From Pseudoalteromonas shioyasakiensis (GTDB lineage Bacteria; Pseudomonadota; Gammaproteobacteria; Enterobacterales; Alteromonadaceae), in the NCBI RefSeq assembly GCF_024518675.1, contig NZ_JANIGL010000001.1:1178001-1242000 (forward strand): a DNA stretch of 64,000 bases, written 5' to 3'. How positions within the stretch are numbered: the first letter of the stretch is position 1; every line of letters starts with the position of its first letter. This document shows, in pieces, positions 44,923 through 54,439 of the stretch. The notes below the pieces were generated by a model that was not told the origin of the DNA, did no database searches, and saw nothing but the letters and a program-made list of their open reading frames with translations. The position numbers and the translations under genes were made by a program.

Positions 44923-46458
44923 TCAGTCAGCTTGCGGACGCATATGCGGGAACAAGATAACATCTTTGATTGTTGATGAATCGGTAAACAGCATAACTAA
45001 ACGGTCAATACCAATCCCCTCACCTGCCGTTGGTGGTAAACCATACTCAAGTGCGCGAATGTAATCTTCGTCGTAATGCATTGCTTCATCATCACCGGCG
45101 TCTTTCTCTTCAACTTGACGCGTGAAACGCTCTGCTTGGTCTTGCGCATCGTTAAGCTCAGAAAAGCCATTTGCAAGCTCACGCCCGCCAACAAAGAACT
45201 CAAAACGATCAGTAACAAATGGGTTTTCATCGTTACGACGAGCAAGAGGAGATACTTCCCACGGGTAACCTGTGATAAATGTAGGTTGGATGAGCATGTG
45301 CTCAGCCGTTTCTTCAAATATTTCACACAGGAATTTACCAGGACCCCAAACACAGTTTTCAGGAATTTTAACATGTACTTGTTTAGCGTACGCTTTTAAT
45401 TCTTCAAAGTGATTTTCTGGGTCGTTAAATACCGCAGCATCAAACTCAGGGTTATACTTTAAAATAGCATCTGCCATGCTTAAACGAGTAAACGGTTGAC
45501 CAAAGTCGTACTCTACTGAGTCAATCACTTCACCGTTTTCATCTTTCGTTGTATTAACAACAATTGGGCTGCCAAGTACGTTTGTTGCCACTGTACGTAA
45601 CATGTCTTCGGTGATATTCATTAAATCAATGTAATCAGCGTACGCTTGGTAGAATTCAATCATAGTGAATTCAGGATTGTGGCGCGTTGATAACCCTTCG
45701 TTACGGAAGTTACGGTTAATTTCAAATACGCGGTCAAAACCACCTACCACTAAGCGCTTTAAGTAAAGCTCAGGTGCAATACGTAAGTACATATCGATAT
45801 CAAGTGCGTTGTGGTGAGTTACAAATGGACGCGCAGTCGCACCGCCAGGTATAACCTGTAGCATTGGTGTTTCTACTTCCATAAAATCACGCTCGGCTAA
45901 GAAACGACGGATACCTTCAACCACTTGTGAACGAATGCGGAACGTTTCACGGGTCGCTTCATTAGTGATTAAATCAACATAACGCTGACGATACTTGGTT
46001 TCTTGATCCGATAGACCGTGGAACTTTTCAGGTAATGGACGTAATGACTTAGTCAGTAGTTCATATTCTGTCATTTCTACATATAAATCGCCTTTACCTG
46101 ATTTATTCAACGCACCTTTCACACCGATGATGTCACCGATATCTAATTGGCCGTATTTTTCTTTCAGGTCTTTTTGTACATCTTTAGATGCATAGGCTTG
46201 TACACGGCCTTTCATATCTTGAATAGCAAGGAAAGGACCACGCTTAGCTAGAATACGCCCAGCAATTGATACAACGTGCTGAAGCTCTACTAATTCTTCT
46301 TTCGATTTATCACCAAACTCAGCCTGCAAATCTGCCGTGTAATGCTCACGACGGAATTGGTTTGGATGACCGTTGGCTGGGCAATTTTCGCGAATAGCGT
46401 CTAATTTGCCACGACGCTCAGCGATTAACTTATTTTCGTCTTGGATTTGATCAGTCAT
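44923..46458 (-). CDS. lysS: Lysyl-tRNA synthetase, class II
   Basis: LysRS charges tRNA-Lys. The 511 aa protein has the N-terminal OB-fold anticodon domain (about 55-160), then the class II core: motif 1 [15 protein letters not shown], motif 2 [23 protein letters not shown] and motif 3 [18 protein letters not shown]. It follows prfB by 26 bases, the conserved prfB-lysS operon. Confidence 0.97.
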   Translation of the reverse strand: MTDQIQDENKLIAERRGKLDAIRENCPANGHPNQFRREHYTADLQAEFGDKSKEELVELQHVVSIAGRILAKRGPFLAIQDMKGRVQAYASKDVQKDLKEKYGQLDIGDIIGVKGALNKSGKGDLYVEMTEYELLTKSLRPLPEKFHGLSDQETKYRQRYVDLITNEATRETFRIRSQVVEGIRRFLAERDFMEVETPMLQVIPGGATARPFVTHHNALDIDMYLRIAPELYLKRLVVGGFDRVFEINRNFRNEGLSTRHNPEFTMIEFYQAYADYIDLMNITEDMLRTVATNVLGSPIVVNTTKDENGEVIDSVEYDFGQPFTRLSMADAILKYNPEFDAAVFNDPENHFEELKAYAKQVHVKIPENCVWGPGKFLCEIFEETAEHMLIQPTFITGYPWEVSPLARRNDENPFVTDRFEFFVGGRELANGFSELNDAQDQAERFTRQVEEKDAGDDEAMHYDEDYIRALEYGLPPTAGEGIGIDRLVMLFTDSSTIKDVILFPHMRPQAD

Positions 46459-46484
46459 TTTTTAGCTCTTTTTTAGCTTGGTGG

Positions 46485-47583
46485 TTATAGGCCAGATTTT
46501 AGGCTGGCTTCAATAAATTTATCTAGGTTTCCGTCAAGTACCGATTGGGTATTACGGTTTTCTACGCCAGTGCGCAAGTCTTTAATACGGGCATCATCAA
46601 GTACGTATGAACGAATTTGACTTCCCCAACCTATATCAGATTTGGCATCTTCTTGGCTTTGTTTTTCAGCATTTTGCTGTTGCAGTTCAAGCTCAAACAA
46701 CTTGGCTTTTAACTGCTTCATCGCTTGCGCTTTATTTTTATGCTGTGAGCGCTCATTTTGACACTGCACAACCGTATTTGTTGGCACGTGGGTAATACGT
46801 ACCGCCGATTCAGTGGTATTTACGTGCTGACCACCTGCGCCTGATGCACGGTATACGTCAATTCGTAAATCAGACGGGTTAATATCAATTTCAATATTAT
46901 CGTCTATCTCTGGATATACGAATGCTGAAGCGAAAGATGTGTGACGACGACCACTTGAATCAAATGGGCTTTTACGTACTAAGCGATGCACGCCAGTTTC
47001 TGTGCGCAACCAACCATAAGCGTATTCGCCAACAAAGCGCACGGTTGCACCTTTAATACCGGCCACATCACCGTCAGTTGCTTCTACTAGCTCAACTTTA
47101 AAGCCTTTTGCTTCACCCCAGCGTAAATACATACGTAATAGCATGTTACACCAGTCTTGCGCTTCGGTGCCGCCTGAGCCTGACTGTAAATCCAAGTAAG
47201 CATCGTTTGAATCGTGTGCGCCTGAGAACATACGACGGAACTCTAAACCTTCAAGCTGCTCATTTAAGTCATCCAGCTCGCTTTGCGCCTCGTTAAAAGT
47301 CTCTTCGTCTTCTGCTTCTATAGCAAGTTCAAGTAAACCTTCAACATCATCTGCACCAGCAACTAGGTTATCAATCGTTTCAACGACGGCCTCAAGAGCT
47401 GATTTTTCACGGCCCAGTGCTTGTGCACGTTCTGGCTCATTCCATACCGCTGAGTCTTCTAGTTCGGCGTTAACTTCTTCTAAGCGCTCTTGTTTATGAG
47501 CGTAGTCAAAGGTACCCCCGAAGCAGCTCAGTACGTTCGCGAATTTCCTTGATTTGATTAATCACAGGATTCACTTCAAACAT
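46485..47583 (-). CDS. prfB: Peptide chain release factor 2 (programmed +1 frameshift)
   Basis: RF2 ends translation at UAA and UGA. The gene starts at ATG 47583 with [15 protein letters not shown] and reaches an in-frame TGA (47506-47508) at codon 26, in the context CTT TGA C after a GGGGGT internal ribosome-site-like stretch. A +1 shift on CTT continues in [12 protein letters not shown] and gives a 365 aa protein, the E. coli length. The SPF stop-recognition motif (KSPFDSSG) and the GGQ catalytic motif ([12 protein letters not shown]) are present. This is the classic autoregulatory frameshift, not a sequencing error. recJ lies upstream and lysS downstream. Confidence 0.96.
47506..47509 (-). 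promoter_or_regulatory. prfB programmed frameshift site
   Basis: The minus strand reads CGG GGG TAC CTT TGA C. The slippery CTT, the in-frame UGA followed by C, and the upstream G-rich Shine-Dalgarno-like block match the known RF2 autoregulation site: low RF2 slows reading of UGA and favours the +1 shift. Confidence 0.95.
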
Positions 47584-47714
47584 CTACGTTACTCCAAAAT
47601 GGCTAATTTACACGGCAAATTGCCCTATAAATTTCTTTAAATAATAAAAACGCCCGATTTTAACAAAAAACCGCGCGTTTTATTAGTTTTTTATACGCAC
47701 TAAGGCGATATTTT

Positions 47715-49436
47715 TTAACTGCTCTTTTGTAATTCACGCACAATTAATTGTAGCGTAAATTTACCTCTAAACTCATTAATATCCAGTTGATACGCAACCT
47801 TCACAAAGCTGACTTCTGTATCGGGCCAGGCCTTTACGTCAATACCAAAAGCAATCGCATCAACCAAGCGACCAGATTGGTGTTTAAGCACCAGTTTTAA
47901 ATGTTTTTCACCAACAATACGTTGCTGCACAAGCTCAAAAGTGTGCTCAAACACAGGCTCAGGGAATTGCTGCCCCCAAGGCCCCGCTTGTTTAATTAAC
48001 TGCGCAAACTCCATGCTAAAGCACTCACTTGGAAGCTCACCGTCGGTCAAAATAATGCATTGTTTATGCTCTTCACTTAATTGTGCAGTAACTGCCTGCT
48101 CAAAAGCTTGTTTAAACTCACTAAAGTGTTGCTCGTTAATACTCAACCCCGCAGCCATGGCATGGCCGCCAAATTTACTAATTAAGTGCGGGTGTAAGGT
48201 ATTCAAACGCTCGAGTAGGTCACGCATATGCAGCCCTTCAATCGAGCGGCAAGAGCCCTTGATTTCGCCATTATCACCACCAGCAAATATAACGGTGGGT
48301 CTGTGATATTTTTCTTTTAAGCGGCCCGCTAAAATACCAATCACACCTTGATGCCAATCTTGCTGATATAAACAAATCGCATCAGGTACGCTAGTACTAT
48401 CAAACGCTAACCTATCAAGTACCGCCTGTGCTTCAGTTTGCATGCCTTGTTCTATTTCGCGGCGCTCGTGATTTAAGCTATCAAGCTCACTGGCGATGCG
48501 CCTTGCTTGGTTTAAATCTGCTGATAGCAAACAGGCTATGCCTAAACTCATATCATCTAAACGTCCAGCGGCGTTTAAGCGTGGTGCTAAAGAAAAACCA
48601 AAATCACTGGCACTTAAGCGTGCGGCATTACGATTTGCAACTTCAATTAATGCGGTGATCCCTGGGCGGGTATTACCACTACGAATTCGTGCTAAGCCCT
48701 GATGAACCAAAGTGCGATTATTAGTATCCAATGCCACCACATCCGCTACTGTACCAAGTGCAACGATATCAAGTAACTCTGCTAAATTGGGAGCTTGCTG
48801 CGCAATAAAGTGGCCTAAATCACGTAAGGCACTTCTCAGTGCAATCAGTAAATAAAACGCGACCCCAACACCTGCAATTGATTTAGATGGAAATTCACAG
48901 TCATGTCGATTTGGGTTAACGATAGCGTCAGCATTGGGTAGTTGCTCACCTTGCAAGTGGTGGTCGGTAACCAATACTTTAATACCTGCGGCTTTAACAA
49001 TCTCGATACCCGCAACGCAAGATATACCATTATCTACGGTGATCACTAAATCTGGCGCTATTGTGACTATTTGCTCAGCAAGCGCAGGGCTCAACCCATA
49101 GCCTAAGCTAAACCTATCTGGAATGAGATAATCTAAATGGGTAAAACCAAACATGGTCAAGCCATGCATTAACGTCGCCGTACTGGTTGCACCATCAGCA
49201 TCAAAGTCGCCCACAATGAGTATTTTACTTTGCTTTTGCAATGCATCTATCAATAACTCAGTGGCTTTATCTATGTCTTTAAACAATCTAAAATCATGCA
49301 ATGTAGCAGCACTGTTGTTAAGTTCATCGGCATGGGCTACTTGGCGAGTGGCGTAAATTTGCTTAATTACAGGGTGTAAATTACTAGGTAGGTGTGAGTC
49401 ATCAACACATTGTCGAGCTTGAATTATTTTTTTCAT
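47715..49436 (-). CDS. recJ: Single-stranded-DNA-specific exonuclease RecJ
   Basis: RecJ degrades single-stranded DNA 5' to 3' in recombination and mismatch repair. The 573 aa protein has DHH-family motifs: FDADGATSTAT, VITVDNGIS, VLVTDHHLQG and ADAIVNPNRHDC, then DHHA1 motifs with GGHAMAAGLSI. Length matches E. coli RecJ (577 aa). It lies in the xerD-dsbC-recJ-prfB-lysS block. Confidence 0.97.
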   Translation of the reverse strand: MKKIIQARQCVDDSHLPSNLHPVIKQIYATRQVAHADELNNSAATLHDFRLFKDIDKATELLIDALQKQSKILIVGDFDADGATSTATLMHGLTMFGFTHLDYLIPDRFSLGYGLSPALAEQIVTIAPDLVITVDNGISCVAGIEIVKAAGIKVLVTDHHLQGEQLPNADAIVNPNRHDCEFPSKSIAGVGVAFYLLIALRSALRDLGHFIAQQAPNLAELLDIVALGTVADVVALDTNNRTLVHQGLARIRSGNTRPGITALIEVANRNAARLSASDFGFSLAPRLNAAGRLDDMSLGIACLLSADLNQARRIASELDSLNHERREIEQGMQTEAQAVLDRLAFDSTSVPDAICLYQQDWHQGVIGILAGRLKEKYHRPTVIFAGGDNGEIKGSCRSIEGLHMRDLLERLNTLHPHLISKFGGHAMAAGLSINEQHFSEFKQAFEQAVTAQLSEEHKQCIILTDGELPSECFSMEFAQLIKQAGPWGQQFPEPVFEHTFELVQQRIVGEKHLKLVLKHQSGRLVDAIAFGIDVKAWPDTEVSFVKVAYQLDINEFRGKFTLQLIVRELQKSS

Positions 49437-49471
49437 GCAGCTGGTGATACTTTTAAGTTAGGAGTACTAAC

Positions 49472-49499
49472 AAAAAAAGGCCTATAACGGCCTTTTTAA
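49472..49499 (-). terminator. Intrinsic terminator between dsbC and recJ
   Basis: A 9-bp stem (AAAAAGGCC with GGCCTTTTT) has a 6-base loop and a T run on the minus strand, 15 bases after the dsbC stop. It implies that recJ has its own promoter. Confidence 0.8.
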
Positions 49500-49513
49500 T
49501 ATGTTTTATTCAA

Positions 49514-50242
49514 TTATGAAGACTTATTAGCTTCTAAGGCCGCAGCAAGTGCTGCTGCCGGCTGATAACCTGGGATCATAGTACCATCTTCTAAAATGAT
49601 AGCCGGTGTACCGCTAATACCAAAGCTTTGCCCTAGTTGATAATGCTCAGCAATGGGTGCCGCACAGCCTTGCACAACTTTTGTATCAGCACCGGCTTTT
49701 GCTTCTGTTAGTGCTTCTTGCTGGTCTTTAGCACACCACACGTTCATTAAATCGGCATAACCTGAACCTTGTAAACCGCCACGTGGGAATGCTAAATATT
49801 TAACTGTAATACCCGCTTCGAGTAAGTCATCAAGCTCACGGTGTAATTTACGGCAATAACCACAGCTGATATCAGTGAAAACCGTAATGCTGTGTTTTTC
49901 ATTTGGCGCTTTGTAAACAATCATTGAGTTTTCGTATTCTGATAGACCCTCTTTACGAACACCGTTAAGAGCCTGCTCTGTTAAATTACTACGATTATTT
50001 AGGTCAATTAAAGTGCCCTGCATTAAATATTGGCCATCAGCACTTGCGTACAATACACCTTTATCAGTAATTAACTCTTTCAACCCAGCAACTGGGCTGG
50101 GGTTGATGTGTTTTACGGTTACACCTAGCTCAGCAAACTTTGTAACTATTGGGTCATTGGCATCAGGTACAGCTAATACACCATTTGCAAACGCACTTAA
50201 ACTGGTGCCTAACATTGCACCGGCTAATACTAACTTTTTCAT
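49514..50242 (-). CDS. dsbC: Thiol:disulfide interchange protein DsbC
   Basis: DsbC is a periplasmic disulfide isomerase. The 242 aa protein has a signal peptide (KKLVLAGAMLGTSLSAFA), an N-terminal dimerisation domain (about 25-85) and a thioredoxin fold with the active site CGYC (C127, C130) and the cis-proline region GISGTPAIILEDG. It follows xerD, as in E. coli. Confidence 0.96.
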   Translation of the reverse strand: MKKLVLAGAMLGTSLSAFANGVLAVPDANDPIVTKFAELGVTVKHINPSPVAGLKELITDKGVLYASADGQYLMQGTLIDLNNRSNLTEQALNGVRKEGLSEYENSMIVYKAPNEKHSITVFTDISCGYCRKLHRELDDLLEAGITVKYLAFPRGGLQGSGYADLMNVWCAKDQQEALTEAKAGADTKVVQGCAAPIAEHYQLGQSFGISGTPAIILEDGTMIPGYQPAAALAAALEANKSS

Positions 50243-50305
50243 ATTGTTCTCTTAATTCCTGATAGTTCGTCTTTACTATGACCGCTAATGCACTAAAAAA
50301 TTTCA

Positions 50306-51247
50306 CTAAGCACGCGGGTGATGTTGTTGATGTACTGATTTCAAGCGTTCATTAGCAACATGGGTATAAATTTGTGTTGTTGATAAATCGCTATGCCCCA
50401 GCATCATTTGCACAACCCTAAGGTCTGCACCATGATTAAGTAAATGCGTTGCAAAGGCATGTCGCAGCGTGTGCGGTGATAAAGGCGATTCAACCGATGC
50501 CAAAATAGCATAGTGTTTAATACGATGCCAAAAAGTTTGTCGTGTCATGCCCACGCCACGCTTAGATGGGAACACAAAGTCGGTGGCATGCTTAATCATT
50601 TGCCCACGCCCACCTTTTAAAAACAGCTCAAGCCAATACATGGCTTCTTCGCCAAGTGGCACCAAACGCTCTTTATTACCTTTACCTTTAACAAACACAA
50701 CAGACTGGCGCATGTTTATTTGCTCCATGCGTAAGCCCACCAATTCACTTACTCGCAGTCCAGTGGCATAAAGCAGTTCTAACATGGCTTTATCACGTAG
50801 TCCCATAGGTTCTTCAACATTAGGCGCTGCAAGTAATGCTTCTACTTCATTTTCAGACAGTGTTTTAGGCAGTGACTGACCCGCTTTGGGCTGAGCAATA
50901 TTCACCATGGGTGATTCGCTTAAATATTTTTCGCGTACTAAGTACTGATAAAAACGTTTTAACGCACTAATGCTGCGCGCCGTGCTACGGGGCTTTAGGC
51001 CTAAATCAACACGGTGTGCTAAATAACTTTCAATATCTGACCCTGATACTGTGAGTAAATCTTGCCCTTGTAAAAATAAACAAAACTTATCTAAGTCACT
51101 GCGGTATGCCGATAGCGTATTATCACTAACATGCTGCTCAAGATAAAGGTTATCTAAAAACGACTCAAGATAGTCGCTATTGTTGATAAGCTCGTCTTGA
51201 TGTTCTGTAAGTGGGCTTAATGATTCATTTTTTGCAAACTTAGTCAC
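50306..51247 (-). CDS. xerD: Tyrosine recombinase XerD
   Basis: XerD with XerC resolves chromosome dimers at dif. The 313 aa protein has the N-terminal SAM-like domain and all catalytic residues: R165 (ATGLRVSELVGL), K189, H259 and R262 (SPHTLRHAFATHLL), H285 (LGHSDLST) and nucleophile Y294 (QIYTHV). The frame begins with GTG at 51245-51247 and is about 15 residues longer than E. coli XerD, so a later non-ATG start is possible. It is divergent from fldB, as in E. coli. Confidence 0.95.
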   Translation of the reverse strand: MTKFAKNESLSPLTEHQDELINNSDYLESFLDNLYLEQHVSDNTLSAYRSDLDKFCLFLQGQDLLTVSGSDIESYLAHRVDLGLKPRSTARSISALKRFYQYLVREKYLSESPMVNIAQPKAGQSLPKTLSENEVEALLAAPNVEEPMGLRDKAMLELLYATGLRVSELVGLRMEQINMRQSVVFVKGKGNKERLVPLGEEAMYWLELFLKGGRGQMIKHATDFVFPSKRGVGMTRQTFWHRIKHYAILASVESPLSPHTLRHAFATHLLNHGADLRVVQMMLGHSDLSTTQIYTHVANERLKSVHQQHHPRA

Positions 51248-51338
51248 AGTTGTTCCATTTTAATCAAGGTATCAATTAATCATACCTTACGGTAAACTTG
51301 AGCCTATCATATCAGGCAAACACACAGTGATAAATACG

Positions 51339-51860
51339 ATGCAAATTGGTTTATTTTATGGCTCAACGACATGCTATACCGAAATAGCAGCAGAAAAAAT
51401 CCGCGATATTATTGGGCAAGACATTGTCAGTTTACATAACATCAAAGATGAGCCACTAAAAAATGCAGAGAATTACGATTTTATCATCTTTGGTATTTCA
51501 ACGTGGGATTTTGGTGAATTACAAGAAGATTGGGAATCAATCTGGGATGACATTAAAGATGTAAACCTAACGGGCAAAACCATAGCCTTATTTGGTATGG
51601 GTGACCAACAAGGTTACGGCCAATGGTTTCAAGACGCATTAGGTATGTTACATGATGAAATTAGCAGCCAAGAGTTTACTCAATTAGGCTTATGGCCTAA
51701 CGATGCTAGCTACGAATTTGAAGCATCAAAAGCACTCACCACGGATGGCAAACATTTTGTCGGCCTTGCTCTTGACGAAGACAGTCAATACGAGCAAAGC
51801 GATGAGCGAATAGCCAATTGGGTTGAGCAAATCATGAACGAGTACAGTGAAACTTTATAA
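51339..51860 (+). CDS. fldB: Flavodoxin 2 (FldB)
   Basis: This is a small FMN electron carrier. From ATG 51339 it reads [21 protein letters not shown], the same start length as E. coli FldB and with its FMN phosphate loop (GSTTCYTE); a GTG 4 codons earlier (51327) is the alternative. Later motifs [17 protein letters not shown] and [15 protein letters not shown] contact the flavin. The length of 173 aa is normal for long-chain flavodoxins. Divergence from xerD is conserved with E. coli. Confidence 0.93.
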   Translation: MQIGLFYGSTTCYTEIAAEKIRDIIGQDIVSLHNIKDEPLKNAENYDFIIFGISTWDFGELQEDWESIWDDIKDVNLTGKTIALFGMGDQQGYGQWFQDALGMLHDEISSQEFTQLGLWPNDASYEFEASKALTTDGKHFVGLALDEDSQYEQSDERIANWVEQIMNEYSETL

Positions 51861-51959
51861 CCACTACCCAGTTAGACTAAGGCGCTCTTTTAACCTCATG
51901 CGCCCTAGTAACTGCAGTACACGCAAAGACATAAACCAATAACTGAATTCATCGACACT

Positions 51960-52376
51960 ATGCCTAAGTTTACTTTTATAAATGCCGACATGGTTAGTTT
52001 TTCAAACAATAAAGTCGACCCTTTAACTGTTGTCGGTAAGCAAAGCTGTGATAGAAATGGCCATGTATTTTATATTCCCACAACTATGACCGCTTTTATT
52101 GAAAGTGGAAAATTAGCAAAAGATTTATTTAATTTAACCAAATTAAGTATCGCAAAGTACGATGATCAAACACGCTCAACCTTACCCATTCTAATAAAAC
52201 ATCATGGTTCTCTTTGTGAAATAGAAGGGCTTACAGTAAAGCGGCAGTTTAAAGTAATCAATTACAGCAGCGCCGAAATAGATAAATCAAAAGCAGATTT
52301 AGTACTTAATCAACTACTAAAACAAAAAAATTTAGAACACATTAAGCTTGATGAAATTCATCAGCTGCATTTATAA
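51960..52376 (+). CDS. Hypothetical protein
   Basis: This is a 138 aa soluble protein without signal peptide (MPKFTFINADMVSFSNNK ... HHGSLCEIEGLTVKRQFKVIN). No family or catalytic motif is recognised. It is convergent with trmN6, its stop lying 3 bases from the trmN6 stop. The frame is long and has normal composition, so it is probably real. The function is unknown. Confidence 0.65.
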   Translation: MPKFTFINADMVSFSNNKVDPLTVVGKQSCDRNGHVFYIPTTMTAFIESGKLAKDLFNLTKLSIAKYDDQTRSTLPILIKHHGSLCEIEGLTVKRQFKVINYSSAEIDKSKADLVLNQLLKQKNLEHIKLDEIHQLHL

Positions 52377-52379
52377 AAA

Positions 52380-53078
52380 TCACATTTTTAAATAAAAATC
52401 CTTACATAGAGCAATATAGTCTTTGCTGTAACCCCCCTCACCATTATGAATAATTAAATTTTGTTGTTGATAGGCAACCTCTTGATAGCCAAAACACATT
52501 AAGCTGCGCGTAGCAGGCTTAGTCTTTTTAGTTTGCACTAAACAATGATTTTGTAAATAAAGCCCTTGCGCAGTAGCTTCTGCTATAAATACTTGAGCTT
52601 CGCTACTTGGTAAAATTAAGTTAAACAGTGCAGCATCATGCGTTAATCGTTTAAATGCACTAATTAACTGCGCAAAACTCAAGCCATCAGTATGGCGCGC
52701 CGCGTTTCGTGCGGCATCATCCCCTTTTAAACTATTATTAAAATAAGGCGGATTACTGATCACTACATCAAATGGCGTCTCGGTTGCAAATTCTTGGATA
52801 CTTTGATGATAAAGTGCAATATCGGGCCACGGGCTTTGTTCAATATTCTGCTTTGCTTGATGATATGCAGACCCATCAATTTCAACAGCTGTCATAGCTA
52901 CGCTGGGAGTTCGCTGCTTACACATTAGTGCCAATAATCCTGTGCCTGTGCCTATATCTAGCGCGCTTTGGCCATTAGCTAGCTTTGCCCATGCCCCCAA
53001 TAAAATGCCATCAGTCGACACCTTCATTGCACATAGATCATGCTCGACTTTAAATTGTTTAAACGCAAAACCAGACAT
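52380..53078 (-). CDS. trmN6: tRNA1(Val) (adenine-37-N6)-methyltransferase
   Basis: The YfiC/TrmN6 family methylates A37 of tRNA-Val1. The 232 aa protein has the SAM-binding LDIGTGTGLLALM, VEIDGSAYHQA and the amino-methyltransferase motif NPPY (N109-Y112), plus the family N-terminal FKQFKVEHDLCAMKVSTDGILLGAW. It is divergent from srmB, as in E. coli. Confidence 0.94.
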   Translation of the reverse strand: MSGFAFKQFKVEHDLCAMKVSTDGILLGAWAKLANGQSALDIGTGTGLLALMCKQRTPSVAMTAVEIDGSAYHQAKQNIEQSPWPDIALYHQSIQEFATETPFDVVISNPPYFNNSLKGDDAARNAARHTDGLSFAQLISAFKRLTHDAALFNLILPSSEAQVFIAEATAQGLYLQNHCLVQTKKTKPATRSLMCFGYQEVAYQQQNLIIHNGEGGYSKDYIALCKDFYLKM

Positions 53079-53154
53079 TTTTTCACCTTTTCATTCACCA
53101 ACTGCAGTATAGCGCGTATAATTAGCGCTAATTGTCCTCTATTTTTGACACTCT

Positions 53155-54381
53155 ATGCAATTTTCTGATTTTGATATCGATAACAAGTTACTAAATGCCG
53201 TTGCTAAAATGGGCTATGAAAGCCCTACTAGCATCCAGCAACAAGCTATTCCTGAAGCTCTACAAGGGCGCGACATTTTAGCATCAGCCCCTACAGGGAC
53301 AGGTAAAACCGCTGCATTTTTAATTCCAGCAATTCAATATTTACTGGATTTCCCGCGTCGCGAGCCGGGCTTTGCGCGGGTGTTAATTATGACCCCGACC
53401 CGTGAACTTGCGTATCAAATTCATGAGCAGTGTGAATTACTTGCCAAGCAAACCCATTTAAAAATTGGTGTGGTTACAGGCGGTATTAATTACGGCACTC
53501 ATAAAGAAATTTTTGAAAAAAATAACGATATCTTAATCGCCACCCCTGGGCGATTAATGGAATACTTAGAAACTGAAAACTTTCATGCCGAAAATGTCGA
53601 AATGCTTATTTTAGACGAAGCAGACCGCATGCTTGATATGGGCTTTCGTAAAGAAATGCTGCGCATTTGTGATGAAGCTAAAAACCGTCGTCAGTGTTTT
53701 CTATTTTCAGCAACTCTTGAAGGCGATAGCGTTGAGCAATTCGCAGAGCGTATTTTAAACGATCCGGCACTGCTTGAAGCGGAGTCGTCACGTAAAGAAA
53801 AAGCCAAAATTCATCAGTGGGTGCATTTAGCTGATGACTACCATCACAAGCTTGAGCTATTAGTTAATACCTTAAATGGCCCAGATGTCAGCAAAGCAAT
53901 TGTGTTTGTTAAGACCCGTGAACGTCTCGAAACCCTCATTGGTGAACTCACCAACAACGGTGTAAAAGCCGCGTGGTTACGTGGCGAAATGCCACAAGAC
54001 AAACGCATGAAAGCTATGGAAAACTTCCACAGTGGCCGTACCAAAATTTTGGTTGCAACAGATGTGGCTGCCCGCGGTATTGATGTAGCTGACATTAGCC
54101 ATGTCATTAACTTTGATATGCCACGTACCGCCGATGTATACGTACATAGAATTGGTCGTACTGGTCGCGCTGGCAAAAAAGGCATCGCGATTTCATTGGT
54201 TGAAGCGCACGATGTAGCAATTTTAGCTAAGGTTGAACGCTACACTGAGCAAAAACTTAAACGCCGAGTGATTAAAGGTATAGAGCCTCAACATAAAGAA
54301 GCAAAAATGCCAGTCAAAAAAGTAAAAGATCCGGCTAAAATTAAAGCCCGTAAAAAGGCAAAAGCAAAGAAAAAGAAATAA
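53155..54381 (+). CDS. srmB: DEAD-box RNA helicase SrmB
   Basis: SrmB assists early assembly of the 50S ribosomal subunit. The 408 aa protein has the Q motif GYESPTSIQQQAIP, motif I APTGTGKT (45-52), MTPTRELA, DEAD (ILDEADRMLDMGF), SAT (LFSATLEGD), VATDVAARGIDVADI and HRIGRTGRAG, with a lysine-rich tail for RNA binding. Adjacency to trmN6 matches E. coli and supports SrmB over other DEAD-box paralogues. Confidence 0.94.
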   Translation: MQFSDFDIDNKLLNAVAKMGYESPTSIQQQAIPEALQGRDILASAPTGTGKTAAFLIPAIQYLLDFPRREPGFARVLIMTPTRELAYQIHEQCELLAKQTHLKIGVVTGGINYGTHKEIFEKNNDILIATPGRLMEYLETENFHAENVEMLILDEADRMLDMGFRKEMLRICDEAKNRRQCFLFSATLEGDSVEQFAERILNDPALLEAESSRKEKAKIHQWVHLADDYHHKLELLVNTLNGPDVSKAIVFVKTRERLETLIGELTNNGVKAAWLRGEMPQDKRMKAMENFHSGRTKILVATDVAARGIDVADISHVINFDMPRTADVYVHRIGRTGRAGKKGIAISLVEAHDVAILAKVERYTEQKLKRRVIKGIEPQHKEAKMPVKKVKDPAKIKARKKAKAKKKK

Positions 54382-54395
54382 CTTCTAAATAACGT

Positions 54396-54425
54396 AAAGC
54401 CGAGTCTCAATGAGCCTCGGCTTTT
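54396..54425 (+). terminator. Intrinsic terminator after srmB
   Basis: A 9-bp stem (AAAGCCGAG with CTCGGCTTT) encloses a smaller internal pairing and is followed by TTTTGTTT. It is placed between the convergent srmB and protease genes. Confidence 0.82.
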
Positions 54426-54439
54426 GTTTATTCTGCTAT

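Noticed and set aside
46485..47231. A truncated RF2 gene with a broken N-terminus
   Set aside because: The missing part is present upstream and joined by the known programmed +1 frameshift.
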